The translations under genes and the position numbers were made by a program. Source: Anarhynchus alexandrinus (lineage: Eukaryota > Chordata > Aves > Charadriiformes > Charadriidae). From it: a DNA stretch of 64,000 nucleotides. The notes under the pieces were generated by a model. The model was not told the origin of the DNA. It made no database searches and saw only the letters and a list, made by a program, of their open reading frames with translations. Positions 25,801-40,800 of this stretch are shown here, piece by piece; the stretch's first letter is position 1; every line of letters begins with the position of its first letter. The DNA lies in contig VUYV01000035.1 of the NCBI GenBank assembly GCA_008711295.1, positions 4,916,742 through 4,980,741 of the forward strand, in the 5' to 3' direction.

Positions 25801-28800
25801 AAGGACATGGGGACGCATGCTGGGGTTCCCCACCAATGTCTATCAGATATACACCAAGGAAACAGAGATAAATAGTTTCTGAGGAGAGGAATAGCCTGAC
25901 TAAGCAATGAGGTATGGTTTCACCTGTGAAGATTAAAACAATGGGTGTTTTGTGTAACACTGAACATCCAGTGGCACCTCCCCACATAGTGCAAGGCAGC
26001 TGGAGCAACACCCCCTGGCTACTCTGTCTGGGGCAACGGGATCTCCACAGAATTTACATAGGGGCATTTTACCACCCATTTTATTGGGATTTAGAAAAGT
26101 AATAATGGTCTGCTACAAATCACTAGGATTTATATTGCTGTGGAACACAGTGTGGTTGAGGTCCAGTCTGGATGCAGAAGAAAACCCACCAGGCCCAGCC
26201 CAAATAGAAGAAACGGAGGAAAGCAATGATGTTCTGCTAGAGTAACTTCACTGACATCAAAGCACTAAAAAAGAAGGTGACACATTCTATGGGGAGATGC
26301 CGGCTGGTGTGGGAGAAGCACACCAGTACAACTGGCCATGACACAGCTCGCACTAATGGGCTGCAGGATGGAGACCGGGGTAAGTCATACACAGGACTTC
26401 AAGGGAAAACATGCGGCAGGAGAGCAGCTTCATTACAAGTGATGGTCTCTCCTGCCCAAGACCAGTAGATGTCAGTGTGTGCTAAGGAAAGAGAAGTCAC
26501 CTCTGCATCCAGAGCTGCCCAGCACACCCAGGTGGGTGCCCACTGCCCTGCTCCCAGCAAGAGGCTGCTGGAACCAGGACACCTCACAGGCATCCCCTTG
26601 GGTCTGGAGATGGGAGTGGCTGAGACAGAGTGTGTGAAAAGAAGGAAGAAAAGGATATTTAGTCTGTGGAAAACTGCCTTTGGGATTTGAGAGATATAGA
26701 CTGTGTGTCCAAAAGAACAACAGAGATTTTCAAGCTGGTAGAAAAATGGAAGGGAAAAAAAAAGAGCTTTCTAGAAATGTATTTCAGTTTGCATGCATCG
26801 AACCAAGTTCTGTTCACTTACTTATCATTTCTGTATTCCCCATTTCTATGGATCTGGTTTTCCAGGGTGAAATTAAAGGTGAAGTGTGACACTTCTTCTT
26901 CATCAAAGATCTTCACTCGGGATTCATACGCCTCTTCTTGGAGATACCGGATCATATCAGGGAACCAGACAATAAGGCCATAGTAACTACAGCAGAATGG
27001 GAGACATACATTAGGGATACAAGATACTGGCAGTGCTTTTCCAATGATCTACTTCATAACTTGTAAATTTGTTAAACTCTTAATGCAAATGCATTTCTGA
27101 TATGAATTCTTGCTCAGCTCTGACACAGGACTGAGCAAAGTGTCTGCCTCCTCTAAACACTCAGCTGATCTCAAAAGCATATTGAGCCGTTTTTGTTCAC
27201 TTAAAGCAGGACAATTCATTAAAGGTTGACTCCTTGACTGGGAAATACAGCAATGTGCTGTCCTTGCTGCCCAAGAGAGTGGCAGAGCAGTAAGAAATTT
27301 TGAAACTCCCCCAGAAGGCAGATTTCTGCAAGTGAGAGGTTTAAGTGAGAGTTAGACAAAATTTACCTGTACTTTAGGTTTAGGCTCACCTGAGTAGTTT
27401 TGATTTAGACTAATGAACAGCTGAGGATCAGGCAGGGTTGTGTCTTTTTTGTGTGTGGACAAGATCGAATGAAAGATCTAGAGATGAGAAAGTCGATATA
27501 CTACTGCCCTGCTCACCACTTCTCAAGTCCTGATTTATTCAAAGCACCTTGTACTCTCATATCAGCAATCAGATTGATCAATAGTTCATAGGAGACCAAG
27601 GCTTAATACACAAAGACTCCTTAAAATATGACCAGGATTAATTTTGTAATAGTTTATTTAAATGTGTAAATAATTATTCAAACTCTGAAGACCCTCTAGT
27701 TTCCTGAAAAAGTTAAAGAAGTACCTTACCTTAAGGCCATTGTAAACCAAACTACAGCCAGCATCAGTGTGTTCATCCTGTACTGGGCTGTTAAGCAATA
27801 TAGCACGTTGTCCCAGACCTGCAGACCCACAAGAAGGAATTAGCTGCAAGGACACCCTAGCAGACACTTGACAGATTAATTTCTGAATGCATCATAAATC
27901 TAATGTCAGTAAAAAGGGCTCATTGGGGGAAGGTCAGATGTGTGGCTTCTATTCAGTGTTGGTTCAAAATTATATTTGTTGAGATAAATGCCTTACAAAA
28001 GGATCACTAACTCAGCTATGTGCCAGGGTACTTGATCCGAACCCTCTGTAATGAGCTGGAGGGCATGACTAGGGCTGGGCTGGGCTGATGCAGTGGCTCT
28101 CACAGGTTACATCAGTAAATGTGGATATGAGCCTGTTCTCAGACCCTGTGACAATTTTGTCTTTTCAAATATATTTATGGTCTCAGGGGTGCTTTTAAAC
28201 TGAGCTCCAAAGCTCACTGAACACCAAAAACCCAAACACAGCTGACACTTTAAAAGGGGTAAGATGAACTCGGGTAGGGATGAAGCAAAGCAGAACAGGA
28301 GGTGGACCAAGACCTACTCTTCCTGACCTGTTGCAGAAAACACTGCCAGGAGCATGAGGGGATGCAACTCCTCATGTTCTTAACCTGTCACATAAATATA
28401 GTAATGTGTAGCAGCTGCATTGCTATTAATTAAGAAAGGGTCTCCTTTACCTTGAGCTCATCCTTCTAGACCAGAAGATCTAGCAAGATTTTCACAAAGT
28501 TCTGTATGGGCATAGGTAAGCAGCATAGCATGTGGGAAAGGTTAAATTAGCTGAAGAGACAATATAACATTGTTAGAAACTCAGTCTCAGCAGAAGCAAG
28601 GAGCAAACACTCTTCTGAATCCACTGCAGGTGGTAAATTCATGGTAAATTCACTTAGGCTTGGGGGAGAGGGAATCAATATTTGTCTGCCCAGGAGAGTC
28701 AAGTGCTTGGGGCTGTGGCTTGTCCTAGAAGCTCTGCCGTTAGCCCAGCTGGACTACCATGATGATCACAGGGGCATTTTGAGGCCTGGCGGTTCGCAGA

Positions 28801-31800
28801 TGCTCACATCTGCATAGCGAGTGCAATCAGATTACAGCCCTTTGCAAACACCAGAAGATTTTTTTGAGTGAGAGTTGGGGTTTCAAGACACGATGACCTG
28901 AAGCAATGAGGCACTAGAGCCCAAAGCTCAAAAGCCCCTGTGGGATGTTTTTTCTTCTCTTTACCTGTTTGAAAGTGGTCGTGATTCTGACCAGCCACCG
29001 CTGGTACCAGGTCCCTGTTGAGCTCTGGATTTCAATAAATTCATCTATTTGCTTTGGAGTTTTGATATAGGAAACCTGGAAAAGAAAAAAAAAAAGGAGA
29101 AAAAAAAATTGGACTGAAGTTTTCAGAATTGATCTTGGGTGGATTTTAAATTCCACTGTCTTCTGGGCAATGTTTCCACCTGATATCCCATACTATCTTC
29201 TCCTTGAATGTTATCACTAACAATTGAGCTAACTGATTTAATTACAGCGAGATACTTTATTACAGAAAGAAGCCTGCCCTCCTTTCTTCCTTTCCTCCAC
29301 CCTTTCTCTCTCTCTCTCTCTCTCCTTGCCTGAAATATTTTAAGTGCATCACATCCACTTCAGTCTTTCATTTATTGGCTAATGTGCCTCTGCACTACCT
29401 TATTTCTCTATTCCTTAGATAGAGAATTCCCACTAGAAATTAGGATGAGGCAAGTAAAGTATCTCCATGAACAGCCACTTGTACCCCCATCAAACTGTGC
29501 CCTCACGATCTGTTTCTTCAAAGGCAACTGGTAGGAATATTTCTCATTCAGCACCTTTTAAGTACCACTGGCAGAACGGCTATGACAAATGAATGTGTAG
29601 ATGAGAATCTGTGCATCTGAAAAGGCATCCTGTCATCAAGTGAGCCCACACCATGCAATCAGTTCACTCCACCACTCTTGAATTTTTGACACCAAACACC
29701 TGAACTGGACTGCTCAAGAAACCTTAAAAATATGTCCCAGAAGATATTTTCTCAGTAATTTTAAATAAAGGACTTATTCAAGGAAACTAGATCTGTTTGT
29801 AAACATGAGAAGGAGGTGAAAATTTCCTGAATAAATTTCTGACAATGAACAAGCGCCTTGGCTCGGCTGTGGAGTCTCCATGTTCCTCTTGCTGGCACCA
29901 TTTAAATGTCAGATCTGGGAACTGTCTCGGCACCAGCTGACTCACCACAAACTGGCAACTTCTGGCCTACCAGCAAAACACAAAATCTGACAGTTTGTGC
30001 TACACCAGCCACATTGATCATCTGCCCGTGCCAACGGATGTCAGTAAATCTTTATTCAGCCATCGCGCCGTACCTCGAGGTGTGATACTGAGATCCGCTC
30101 ATGCTGTAGTGGTCATGACACTGTTGGATGGAGTAATGAGCGCTAATGGATGCTGTACAGCTGCTCCTTCATTCTCCTACTCAGACTCTTATAGTGCCCA
30201 ACTTAAATAGACATATATGTGTATTTATATATATGTACAATCGAGTTTCAGTCCTCTTTTCTTCCCACCATGCAGCAGAACTGCCCAGTCCCAGCTCGGC
30301 GTTACAGCAAAGCCAGGTAGAGATTTAGAGAGACGGTCACTCTCGCATTTGCTATCAAGGTTCACATTAGTCAAATAGTCAGTAGTCTAAAAACAACACA
30401 TGCTCATTAAGTTCCTACCTGAACCTGCACACAATTGTCATGCATGATATTAATCTCTAATTTTCTTGGAGGAGCACTCCTGAGAGGCCCTGTTTCGTGA
30501 CAGTCCTTCTGAACACGTAGCCTTGATCTCCCTTTTGTTCAAAAAGACATGTTTTACACACAACCATATCTCCTTTTCTCCGTCCTTTAAAAGCACATGT
30601 CCTCTCATCTTTAAAAATATAAATCAAGGGCTATTCCCTGGCTGGCTGACTGGGGGTTTACAACTGAATTATAGTAATTCGCAGCTAACCCCAGCATACC
30701 CCTTTTACCTGATTTTACTGTTAACAAAGTCCACTGGTGTGACCTTTTTCACAACAAGCAGCAGACTAATGAGTAATGGCCACTCATCCCACTTTCCGTT
30801 GGAGAGATTAAAGATTAGGTATGAAGCAGGTGGAGTTTAGGAAGCTCATTAGAAGGTGTGTGAAGTTTAATCAAAGTTTAATTATAAGCCAGAATGGAGA
30901 AAGGAGTGACTCAAACCTCCCACATGACTAATATCTCTCTTATTTGGTTTTAGTCTCTTACAGCAGACTAATTAAGCATGTGTGTAATTGGCAAATCACT
31001 GGTCTACATGCTGTAGAGTAAAATCAGGAATGGAGAGTACTCACTGCAATTCACAGGATTGATTAATTCTTGAAAAAAAACAGGCCGGCATCTAACTTTA
31101 AAAGCACAGAACATGTTTCAGAGTTCTTTTTCTGATTGCTGGGGGAGGTCACATTGACAGAGTCTCAAGGAGGAATAAACTGATGCTGTGCTGCACCAAG
31201 GAAGGTATGTCCACCCTTTGTTTTTACAAGCTGATGGCTTTTTTTAAACTTACTGTAAACACCCTCTCTGGCTCTCCCTTGGCCCGCATGTTGGTGTCAT
31301 GAACTTGCTTGAGGATCATCCAGGCTTCATCGTGTTTACCTATCTGAAAACACCAAAGAAAAGGAAAATTAATTTTGCAGTTCCCAGCTCTGTAATTTAC
31401 CAAAGCATAGAGAGAAAACAGTTCTAGAGGTCCAATATAGTGGAGAAGTACACATACAGCCTTGGCCGCATTACACACAACTAGCTGAAAGCATGGTTTG
31501 TATTCACAGAGCACAGCATCTCTGTTCTGAGGAAAGGAGTTACCCTAAAACCGTCTGAGGCAGGAGAGGAGTCAGGAACAGAGCTTTAAAACCAGATGAA
31601 AGAAGAGGAGATCGATGAGGAGACCTGGGCTCTAATCCCACCTCTGCTAAAGACTTGCAGGGTTCACTTGAGTTAGGTATCACTGCATTTCACGTATGTG
31701 AAATGGGAATAAAGAATACTTGCTCTGAGGTTTATGGGTTTTACTCAGTAAAATGTACTCTGTCCTTTGCTCTTCCACCAGGATTCAGTAGATGCATGCT

Positions 31801-34800
31801 CAAACTCTGTGAGATGTTTTCAAAATGCCTTTGTTGGACTTATAAAATTCCCAGCACTCACCACCTTTTTTCTGTACCACATTTGGCGGTGAAACGCTAA
31901 CCATGGCTGATTGACCTCTAGCCTGTAGTCTTTGGGGTTTAAGCAATCTGTGGAGCTAGTGTAGACAAGTAGGAGTGGTTTTGCCTTTGAGCTTGTACTA
32001 CGCGTGTTTGATGGGACAAAGAGACAGACGGTGACACATTGGGGACCAGCTATCCTCTGCTAATATCAGACTGCAACGTTCAGATGAATCATCTTACCTC
32101 CAGCAAAAAACGCGGGCTCTCAGGCATGAATTTCAGTGCCACCAGGGAGGCGATACAGGGCAGAGAGCAGACAAGTACAAAGACTCTCCAGCTGTGGAAG
32201 TGGTACTTGGTTCCCATACTGAACCCCCAGCCTGGAAACAGCAAGAGCCAAAAAGTAAAAATACTGACCAGGCATTCTGAGTTTTTCTCTCCTAAAGTAG
32301 CTCTGAACTTTACAGCTCTGTATGACACAGGGACAGGTTGAAAGTTTGCTATTTTTAGTAGTAACAGCTCTTACAGGCTCAATAGCATGCTCAGTAGATA
32401 ACAGCGAGTGAGTTCATGTTCATGACAGAAAATGGAACATACTTGTTCTGGCTCTGCCTTTTGAAAACCTTCTTTTTATCTTTGAGTTTAAAAATTACCT
32501 AGTGATAAGAATAGCTCCATGCAGCTGTAGGCAAGTAAGGCTGGGAAAGGGTAGAGGAATCAGGGCCATAATTTATTGCTGCTCGGTGATGTTACAAAAA
32601 GTTTGCAAAGGTTAAATCTTCTCTGATCTGAGAGGCGCATTAGAGGTGGCTCCTTTCCATCTCATACATCACACATGTATTTCACATTTTATGGAAGCAA
32701 GCTTTATTTTTTTCCAGACCTACAAAACCTGAGCTGGGATTCAAACTTAGAAGAATCAAGATCCTAATCCTGCATGTGAGACCCCCCCCTCTCCTGCTTT
32801 TTTCCTGATGTCTGACCAGGTCGGGTATTCCCCTGCTAGGGACTAGAAAGTACGGCATCGTTCTTACATTGCTCCTAGGCTTTCCCTAGGCTGAAATCTC
32901 AGAAGGAATGTTTAATTCAATTTTTTTTTCTATAAACATTTTTATTCACATAATAAGGAAATCATCAGGCAATGCTTTTTGCAGAGGTCTCATCTGAGTC
33001 AGTCATGGTGTTCTATTCATTTCCCGAAGTTCCAAAATAGTAGGTGAAACATGGGAAATCAGAAAGAGAATCTATAAAAACACAACAACAAAAAGTCATC
33101 TGAAAAATAAATGTAATGTAAATACATAAGGGCTTTTTAAAGCAAATGTAATTGCAGATAATGGAATTATTTCAACGTGACACCACTATGCAGTAAGTTT
33201 GCCTATTTGTTCCAACAGTTTCTGTCATATCAATCAAAAGCATGAACAATTCTTCATACTGAGCGTTCTTTAAACATGGTAAAAATGGATTGATAGATAG
33301 GTAAACGTTAGTGTTTTTCTTCATGGTCTTTGTGGCCTGTCCTACTTTCCTCAACCAGGATTTTGCAAACAGCTGGTGTCACCGAATACTGAGGGAATTA
33401 ATCTTTTCCAGTAGATATTTGCTTCTGATGTTTTCCTAGGATATACACGAGACACAGGGAATACCACGTGACATGCAGATTTTTGCTCCTCAGAGCACAG
33501 TTATGTTTCAGAGTCCACCGATCTACTTTTTCTCTCCCACTTCCAGCTCTGGGCAGGGAACCCATTCCACTCCTCAACCCAATTAAGGGAAGTCAAACGT
33601 GACTCCAGCCCATCGCATGCTGGGAGACGTGTTGCCAGATACACAGCCCCGAGAGTGTTGACACTTGGCTAAGGCAAAGAGCATGTGCTGTCCTCACTGC
33701 TATCATTCATGGCACCCAGAAACTCCCTCAGTAAAGTTACTTATTTTTGATAACTGGATCAATTTTTGCAATATAATTGTAGTGCAGTTTTCCCTGAATG
33801 CCCTGACATTTAGATTAAGAGCTCAGGCTCTGGCAGTATAATTCAAGGGGTGTATTTGAAGCTTTTGATGCAAAGCAGCCCTCATCGGTCCTATTTACAG
33901 CCCTGGTATCAGTCAATCAATCATGCAGTCAATTTATCCAAGCTGTTGTGTGCACTTCAGGTATCTATTATTTTCAGCGTTGTTTATGCTGGGATGTGTA
34001 AGGACTGTTTAACACTACCTGTGTGGGCTGTTTGGGGTAATGTAGTGATGCAGGAATGTGGTGTTAAAGTCAAAAGCACAAACCAGTTACCGTAATGTGG
34101 GATGATGCTCCAAGCCATTGCTGAAGCAAAAATGCCACCAATCATCCAGAACATGCAAAGCCAGCTCAGGTGTTCCCCCCTCTTCTCACGAGATAGGAAT
34201 TCAGAGAAATAGGCAAACACGATGGGGAGGGATCCCCCAATACTGAGGAGAAAAAACAGCACATGGGAAGAATAAGAGTCTTCTTCAATGTCATTGTAGT
34301 TAGGATTGCATATATAAAAAGGGAAAGTCACACTCACAGATGCGCTGCACAAAAGTGAGACTTGTAGGAAAAATGCAAATCTCTCTTTGGCTGGACTGGT
34401 CTTAGACATCAAAGATAAGCAAGATCCTTTTCAGGCTCTGAAAGCTGAATTTCCTGTACAGTTTATGTAAAGCTAGTGTAATGCCCCACTCTTCACGTAG
34501 ATACCTGCTCTGTTGTTGTTTTGTGATCACTCATTTTAGGGAGGCAAAATACAGGCAGGCAACGGGGACTGCTGAGGGTCTCATTGGAGGTCCTGGCAGT
34601 AAGGATTGCACAATGAGGTGGGCATTTGTCAGTCTCACTCACCTTTCTGCATAATTTGGTGGTACCAGAAGAACGTCAATGACCAAACTTTCTTACTACT
34701 AGCAGTTTAAGGATCAAGAGTGAGGTAATGTAACCACTGCCGTCCTGGCTCAGTACCAGAGGTGCATCTCCAGAGCAGCCTTCCTTCCCCCTCCCCACAC

Positions 34801-37800
34801 ACTCAAACTGTCAAGATGTGACAGGACTCCTCCAGAACATGGGATGGATTCACTAGTTACCCACCCGAGGCCCGAGATAAGGCGGCAGAAGAGGAAGAAT
34901 CCGTATCCCTGGACGAAGGAGGAGAGGAACGCGAAGGCAGCATTGATTGCAAGTGATATGATGAGGCATTTCTTTCTTCCCAGTTTGTCAGCGAGGCCGC
35001 CCAGCACGACAGCCCCCACCATCATTCCTAAGTAGACTATCAAGCCTAGAGCACAGACAGAGAGACAGTGAGTTTAGTTACTGGGTAGAAATAGTATGCA
35101 ATGTAGAAGCAGGTTTTAAAGGGCCTGTATGGCAGCTGATATAGATGCAGTATACCATGCAATAAAGTAGATACCCTTCTCCCCTCTCTGGTGCCAGAAG
35201 CTCTATCCATTGCTGAAACCTAATTTCCCCATCTTCTGCCCGTGAGCTTGGATCTCTCCCTACTACATCTCTTCATGCAATATAGTCATACCCTCGTTTG
35301 ACCAGACCCACATCTTTCTTTCCCAGCCTCGCTGCTCACATATCCCCTGCACGTAAGCAATGGCCCGGCATAAGCAGCTTAGGATACACGTGTCCCAGCT
35401 ATGTGCCACCAACGATACAACACAAGTCTGATGTCTTAACTCTGCCAACCCTCCTGAGCACAATGGGACTGAGGATGTGTAGGGGGAAGGCTCTCTCTGG
35501 CTGCTGTTTGTACTCAGAAAGCTGTGAGAGCAGACAGGCTGCTAAAGCATGGCTAAATCTCTTTGCAGGCTGCCTATCCTACCCATGCTTCCTTTGCAGT
35601 ATATCATCTCTTTCACTCTCTGCTTTTCCTAGCTTTATCTGAAAGGATCGGTCTGTTACCGAGACTGACCTTGTGTAACACACATACTTCCTTCATTACT
35701 GAGCCAAGATCTGCCACCTAACTAAAGGATAACTTAGAGAAAAGAGTGCAGTCTTCATCTCAAAATTTCAGGAGAAGGCAGAACCTACTGCTTGTCTTCA
35801 CAGTTTGCTCTAGAGAGTTATCAAAGAAGAAATGGGGTCATCTTTTTAACTTGACTTCATTAGATCTTCTACCATGGGGTCCTCAAAAAATAGTTTCAGT
35901 GACTATGTTCAGTGCTGGGCTGAATAGGAGAGAATGGTTTTCTTCTCCAAATAGGCTTCCTGTACATAGCTCACTGTGTGCTTGCAACTCTGGCCTAAAA
36001 AACATGGCAGTTGTCCTTGGCTCTTCTACTGACACCACCACCAGAAGGGCCACCTATTATATTGCCTTTTCCTTTATTGGGGTACCAATGTAAATAGTAC
36101 TAATTAATAATGCTCACAGGTCCAGGATTTTTTTAAAAATCTACTTTCCAGATGTAGAGACTTCAGTGAGCAAGAATATTCCCAGGAATAACCACAAGCT
36201 ATGATTCTTCTGCTGGCAAAATTCCTGTTGACGCCTGAAGGAGTTATGATATGAAAGGACAGCAGCATTAGATATTAAGCATTTAAAATCTAAAGCAATC
36301 AGTGCTGGAGGGTTGGAAACACTGATCAGCTAGAGGGACATGATTTGCACCGCTGTTAAGGAATAACGTCTGGGAGTTTATCAGTCCAGCAGCTGGCAGC
36401 ACGTGGACCAGGTCTTTGAAGGCTGTATTGGCCTCTGGGCTTCAGATTTTTGTTTTCAATTTGGCTGTGAACAAATGTTTGTTCATTCCTTTGAGTCAGG
36501 AAACATGTAAGGATGGAAGGGGTCAGGTAGGAGCATATGTCTCCAAGGCATCTCTGAAAAAGCCCAGGTGAGGCAAGAACACAAGGAGAGAGACTGGGCT
36601 CCTGAAGTTATCCTGAGTTTCACAGTGCAGAGGACAAAGCCCTTCACGCTTTGTCCACTTGCTGTGTGTGGCAGCGGCTGCCTCTGCCTTAGCACTGCAG
36701 GACCAAAACACTTGGTGTCCAGGTGACTTTACAGCATGCTCTGATGGCTCTGCCAGCTGCTGACGTGGAAGGGTTTGGGGCAGCACACCCAAGCACACTG
36801 TTACAGCATTGGCAACTCCTTGCCTACCAACCCGCATGTGTCTCAGAGCTGTCTACTGCAAGCCAGTGGTCTGCAGAGTAGGAGCAGTGCCACCATCACC
36901 ATATTTCACAAGAAAATGGTGGCACCTGCTGAGTTTCCTGGGGAACACAGAGGTGTGAAAGGCTGTTCCCAGAACACCTCCTATATCACCTCAGACACCG
37001 TAAGCAGGATTATAATCTATGCCTATAGGCTGCACAGTCCTGCTGTGGAGATCCTGATGGGGCCTGGTCATGACTGAATATGATCCAGAGGAACTGAACT
37101 ATGTCAGGATGGAAGAATATCTACTAGCCGAAAAGCAGAACTTGCAGTGCAGGGGGTTCCTGAAGGAAAAAATGATGCTTGGAGATGCTTGGAGACTGGG
37201 GGCATGTCACATTCAAGACCCAGCTGAGCAGAGATTGAAGGAAACACCATAACTCAAGAACAGCAGCAGTGTTCCCTGCATCCCTGGCCCCCCAGTGAAG
37301 GCAACAGATGCTGAGCAAATAAATACAGTCTTAATAAGAAACGTTCCTATTTGCTGACTGAAGAAATTCAGCTAAAAGAAACATTTTTCAGGCATGGCTG
37401 AAGAACATCCCTTTGGAGGGTCAATCCTCACCTTGAACCAAGTGTTGACTTCTGTTGAGAGCCAATATCTTCCTCAGGACCTGCTCTGTCAAACACATCA
37501 CTTGGGAAACAAGGTGACGATGAATTTTTTTGCAATTCGTTAATGTTTAAACAAGACGATGGGTGTGATGGCTGAAGGCTGTCCTATGCCATCCAGCAAA
37601 GCTGGCTAAGGACTACTGCAGAGAGTTATTTGGCAGCTGACTGCCTGTCTTTAGATTGCGAATGCCTGCACTTGATTTGAAATGCATTACTAAATTAAAA
37701 GCTATGCAGCAGAGAGCCACTGCAGCATTTGAAGGGTGTTTGTCTCACGTTGATCAGAAGTGGAAAAGTTCAGACTTCTGAAATCTCCCCTGTTCCATAG

Positions 37801-40800
37801 CAGGACAGTGGGGTCACCTCTCCGTGAACAGTTCTGCTTTCTTTTCTATCCACATGATGTCTAACGGGCAATCAGGATTTTGTGTGTCAAAGGCAAAAAA
37901 ATCTGTTCTTGACTCGTAACAGCCTTTGTACCAGACTCACGGCACAGGACTTTGCCAGCACAATGGTACCTACGCCGTAAGCACGTGGCTCTGTGCAGCC
38001 AATACCCACACTGCCTGCCCTACCCTCCTCACCCGAGCTGTCCTGGGGAGGTGATCTGAAGGTGTGTAAAGGTTTCAGATACTGATCTGCAGCAGTCAGA
38101 GAAGATAAGTGCACAGCTGGGATCTTCTTCTCTATTGACTTTGGTCTCCAGCTTGTTCGCTGAAGTGCAAATTACGAGGGAGAGCTGAGGTAAAAAAAAC
38201 TGTTTCAGCCCAAAATCTTTCTGAAGAAAGAATCTTAATGCAGCGTTGTAAGGCTTAATGCTTTTACCCTGGCTCCTGAGCTACATTTAATGGAGCAGCT
38301 CTGATCGCAGCCAGCAGACGGAAGCAAAGCGATGATGCACCCTGTTATCTACTCACCGGTGCATGGCAGCCACCCATCTGTAGGTGAGCCCTGCCAGCTC
38401 CGTGCGAGTGGCCCACAGCACCGCTCAGCCCACATCGCCAGACCCCACGAGGAAGAAAAAATGATCTCCCAGAATTAATTTTTTTTCTTTATTTCTCCCT
38501 CCCCCCCCGGAGAAAATCCCTGGATGGCAGCTGTTCATCCAAATCCTCTTAATAACAGAAAATGTCCCAGGTCAAGAGGAGGTGGAGGAGGTTTTTACTG
38601 TCTTCTAGCTGGTGATTTATTGCAGCCGAGTACTCTGGCTGGTGGCAGGGCAGCCAGCAATCTGGCCTGGGGGAGAGTGGGCTTGGCATGGGACGTGGCA
38701 GTGTGTGAAACTGGGCATCAAGAAGTGGAGTGGAGCTGCTTTTGTGGGCAAACCCCTGCAGATTCTGACTGAGGGGCCTAAACTGAGATTATATCTCTGC
38801 AACACAGCATCCATGTGGCTTTAATTGGTTATCGTGTGTGATAAACCAATGGATGCATTGTTTCTTAGAAATTGAAAACAATGAAAATCTGTAGTAAAGG
38901 AAACCTCAGGGATGACCAGAGACTGTCCGCTTGGCCAGCTTCTGAGGGGAAGGATCCCAGTTATAGAAATGTTTACTTCAGGGCTGAAACAAAATCAGCA
39001 GGACACTTTATTATAATAGAGACATCTCTTTTGGGAAGACTGCATGTTCTGGCCAATATCATTAAACCTTTTGGGGCAGCTGCTATAAAACACTCTGGCA
39101 GCTGACAGATCTTGGGACTCAAGGTGCAGAACAACATCAGGCATTGCAGACTGCTGTGCCCTGAATTAACAATAAGGTGGCAGAGACCCAGGGAGGAGTG
39201 GAGTAGTTGCTCATACAGTCTCCATGTGGGAGAGACAGTCTTCTGGAGAACATAGTGATGGTTGTTAAATCTGAAAGAGGCGCAGCTCATATCAAGGAAA
39301 CTCGAATTTTAAGGAGAATTAGACCAAGAAAAGTGATCACTAAGTGGTATTTCTTTTGCTGTTTTACTTCTGCCCACCAAATATTCTATGGAACAACACT
39401 ACAACGGTCTGCACCAGAAACTTGACTTCAAACCTCAGCTTCAAACCACGCAGAATTAGACTGTGCCAGGAGGGCTCAGCTTCCAAATTAACACATGCAG
39501 TGGTTAGGTGAAATGTTAAGGGCAACTCTGAATAAGCCATTAATTGCAGACTATATCTGCGAGTAATGGAGTATAATGAATGCCTGTGGGAAAGTCTGCG
39601 TCCCATAAAATCAGTGGAAAACCAAAGAGCAGAAATTCTAAGAATAAATTTGGGGTTATGACTCATCCAATGCTGAAGTTATAAGGAAAATATGTGGCCA
39701 CTGACTGGGCTTATTCCAGCTGAAAAGAGGTAACATATACAGTATTCTCCCACTAAGAAATTTATTAGCCTTTATCAAAGTTGTGCGTTCCATGTTAGAC
39801 AGGTATTGTGGACTTAAAAGCTGTAGTTCTAGGAATAAGGAAAGGCTGATGCAGTACGTGGCTATGTGTGTGCTAAGCTGTCTTTTTACTATTTCAGAAT
39901 ATTTAGAAGTAAGAGTTTCAGAAAGAAAACACAAAATTCAAGGTTTACCTAAATCTCCATCACTATAATGAATTTCTTTCATTGACAGTTAATGGGATTA
40001 AAGTTCTTAAAAATGAGGCACATCTGAAAATAATCCCTTTCAAGTCAGGACAAGGACTCATGGAAAAAATGGAAAATTTGAGCAGAAAAAAGACAAGCTC
40101 AATGGGAAGAATTAGTCCCACAGTCCTTGGGGCTGCCAGGAAAGTGAGGAGGCTGCCTGGGTCCAGGCACAGGGTTGTCTCACCTCTGCTAACGGGTCTG
40201 CACGGAGCCAATAACCACAGGAACATGAAAGTTTCTACCTGCCTTCAAAGCCCAGGCCACTACCTGTACAGCCCTACAGTAAAAAAGAAGGCTTTTGACA
40301 GGGAAAAGCATTTGGACAACAGAAAAGGATTAGAACCTCATATATATTGCAATTCAAACTGTAATAAAAACAAAATCCAAACACTCCTACTGGTGTAGCA
40401 TCTGTTATACATGGATGCCCTTTATGGACACAAACAAAATTTTGTGAGTCAGGTCTGGACAATTTGGGAGATGGATGAGGCGAGGCACAGGATCCAATTG
40501 TGTGTAAGTAATTTAAAGAGAAGAATAAGCCAGTGGCAGTCCTGACTGTGTTGTGCTCTAGCGATGGCCAGCGTGTTGCAGAACAGGGGATGGTCTCAGC
40601 AGAGGATGAATTGAGGGCTGAGTGGCCTTTTTTCCCTTTCTTCCTGAAATTTCTTATCTCCTTTTCCTTATAGGCTTATTAGTGCTTTCCCCATGAACCT
40701 CCTTGACCTTGTAAACGGAAATCAAATGAAAGGGTTGTCTCATTGCACTTGTCTTGTTGATTAAGTACTAACAGAGAGACTTCATCTACAGCTAATGACT

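Noticed and set aside
33984..34412. 142-codon minus-strand frame extending beyond SV2B exon 3
   Set aside because: Only 34091-34242 matches SV2B. The extensions cross canonical splice sites and resemble nothing.
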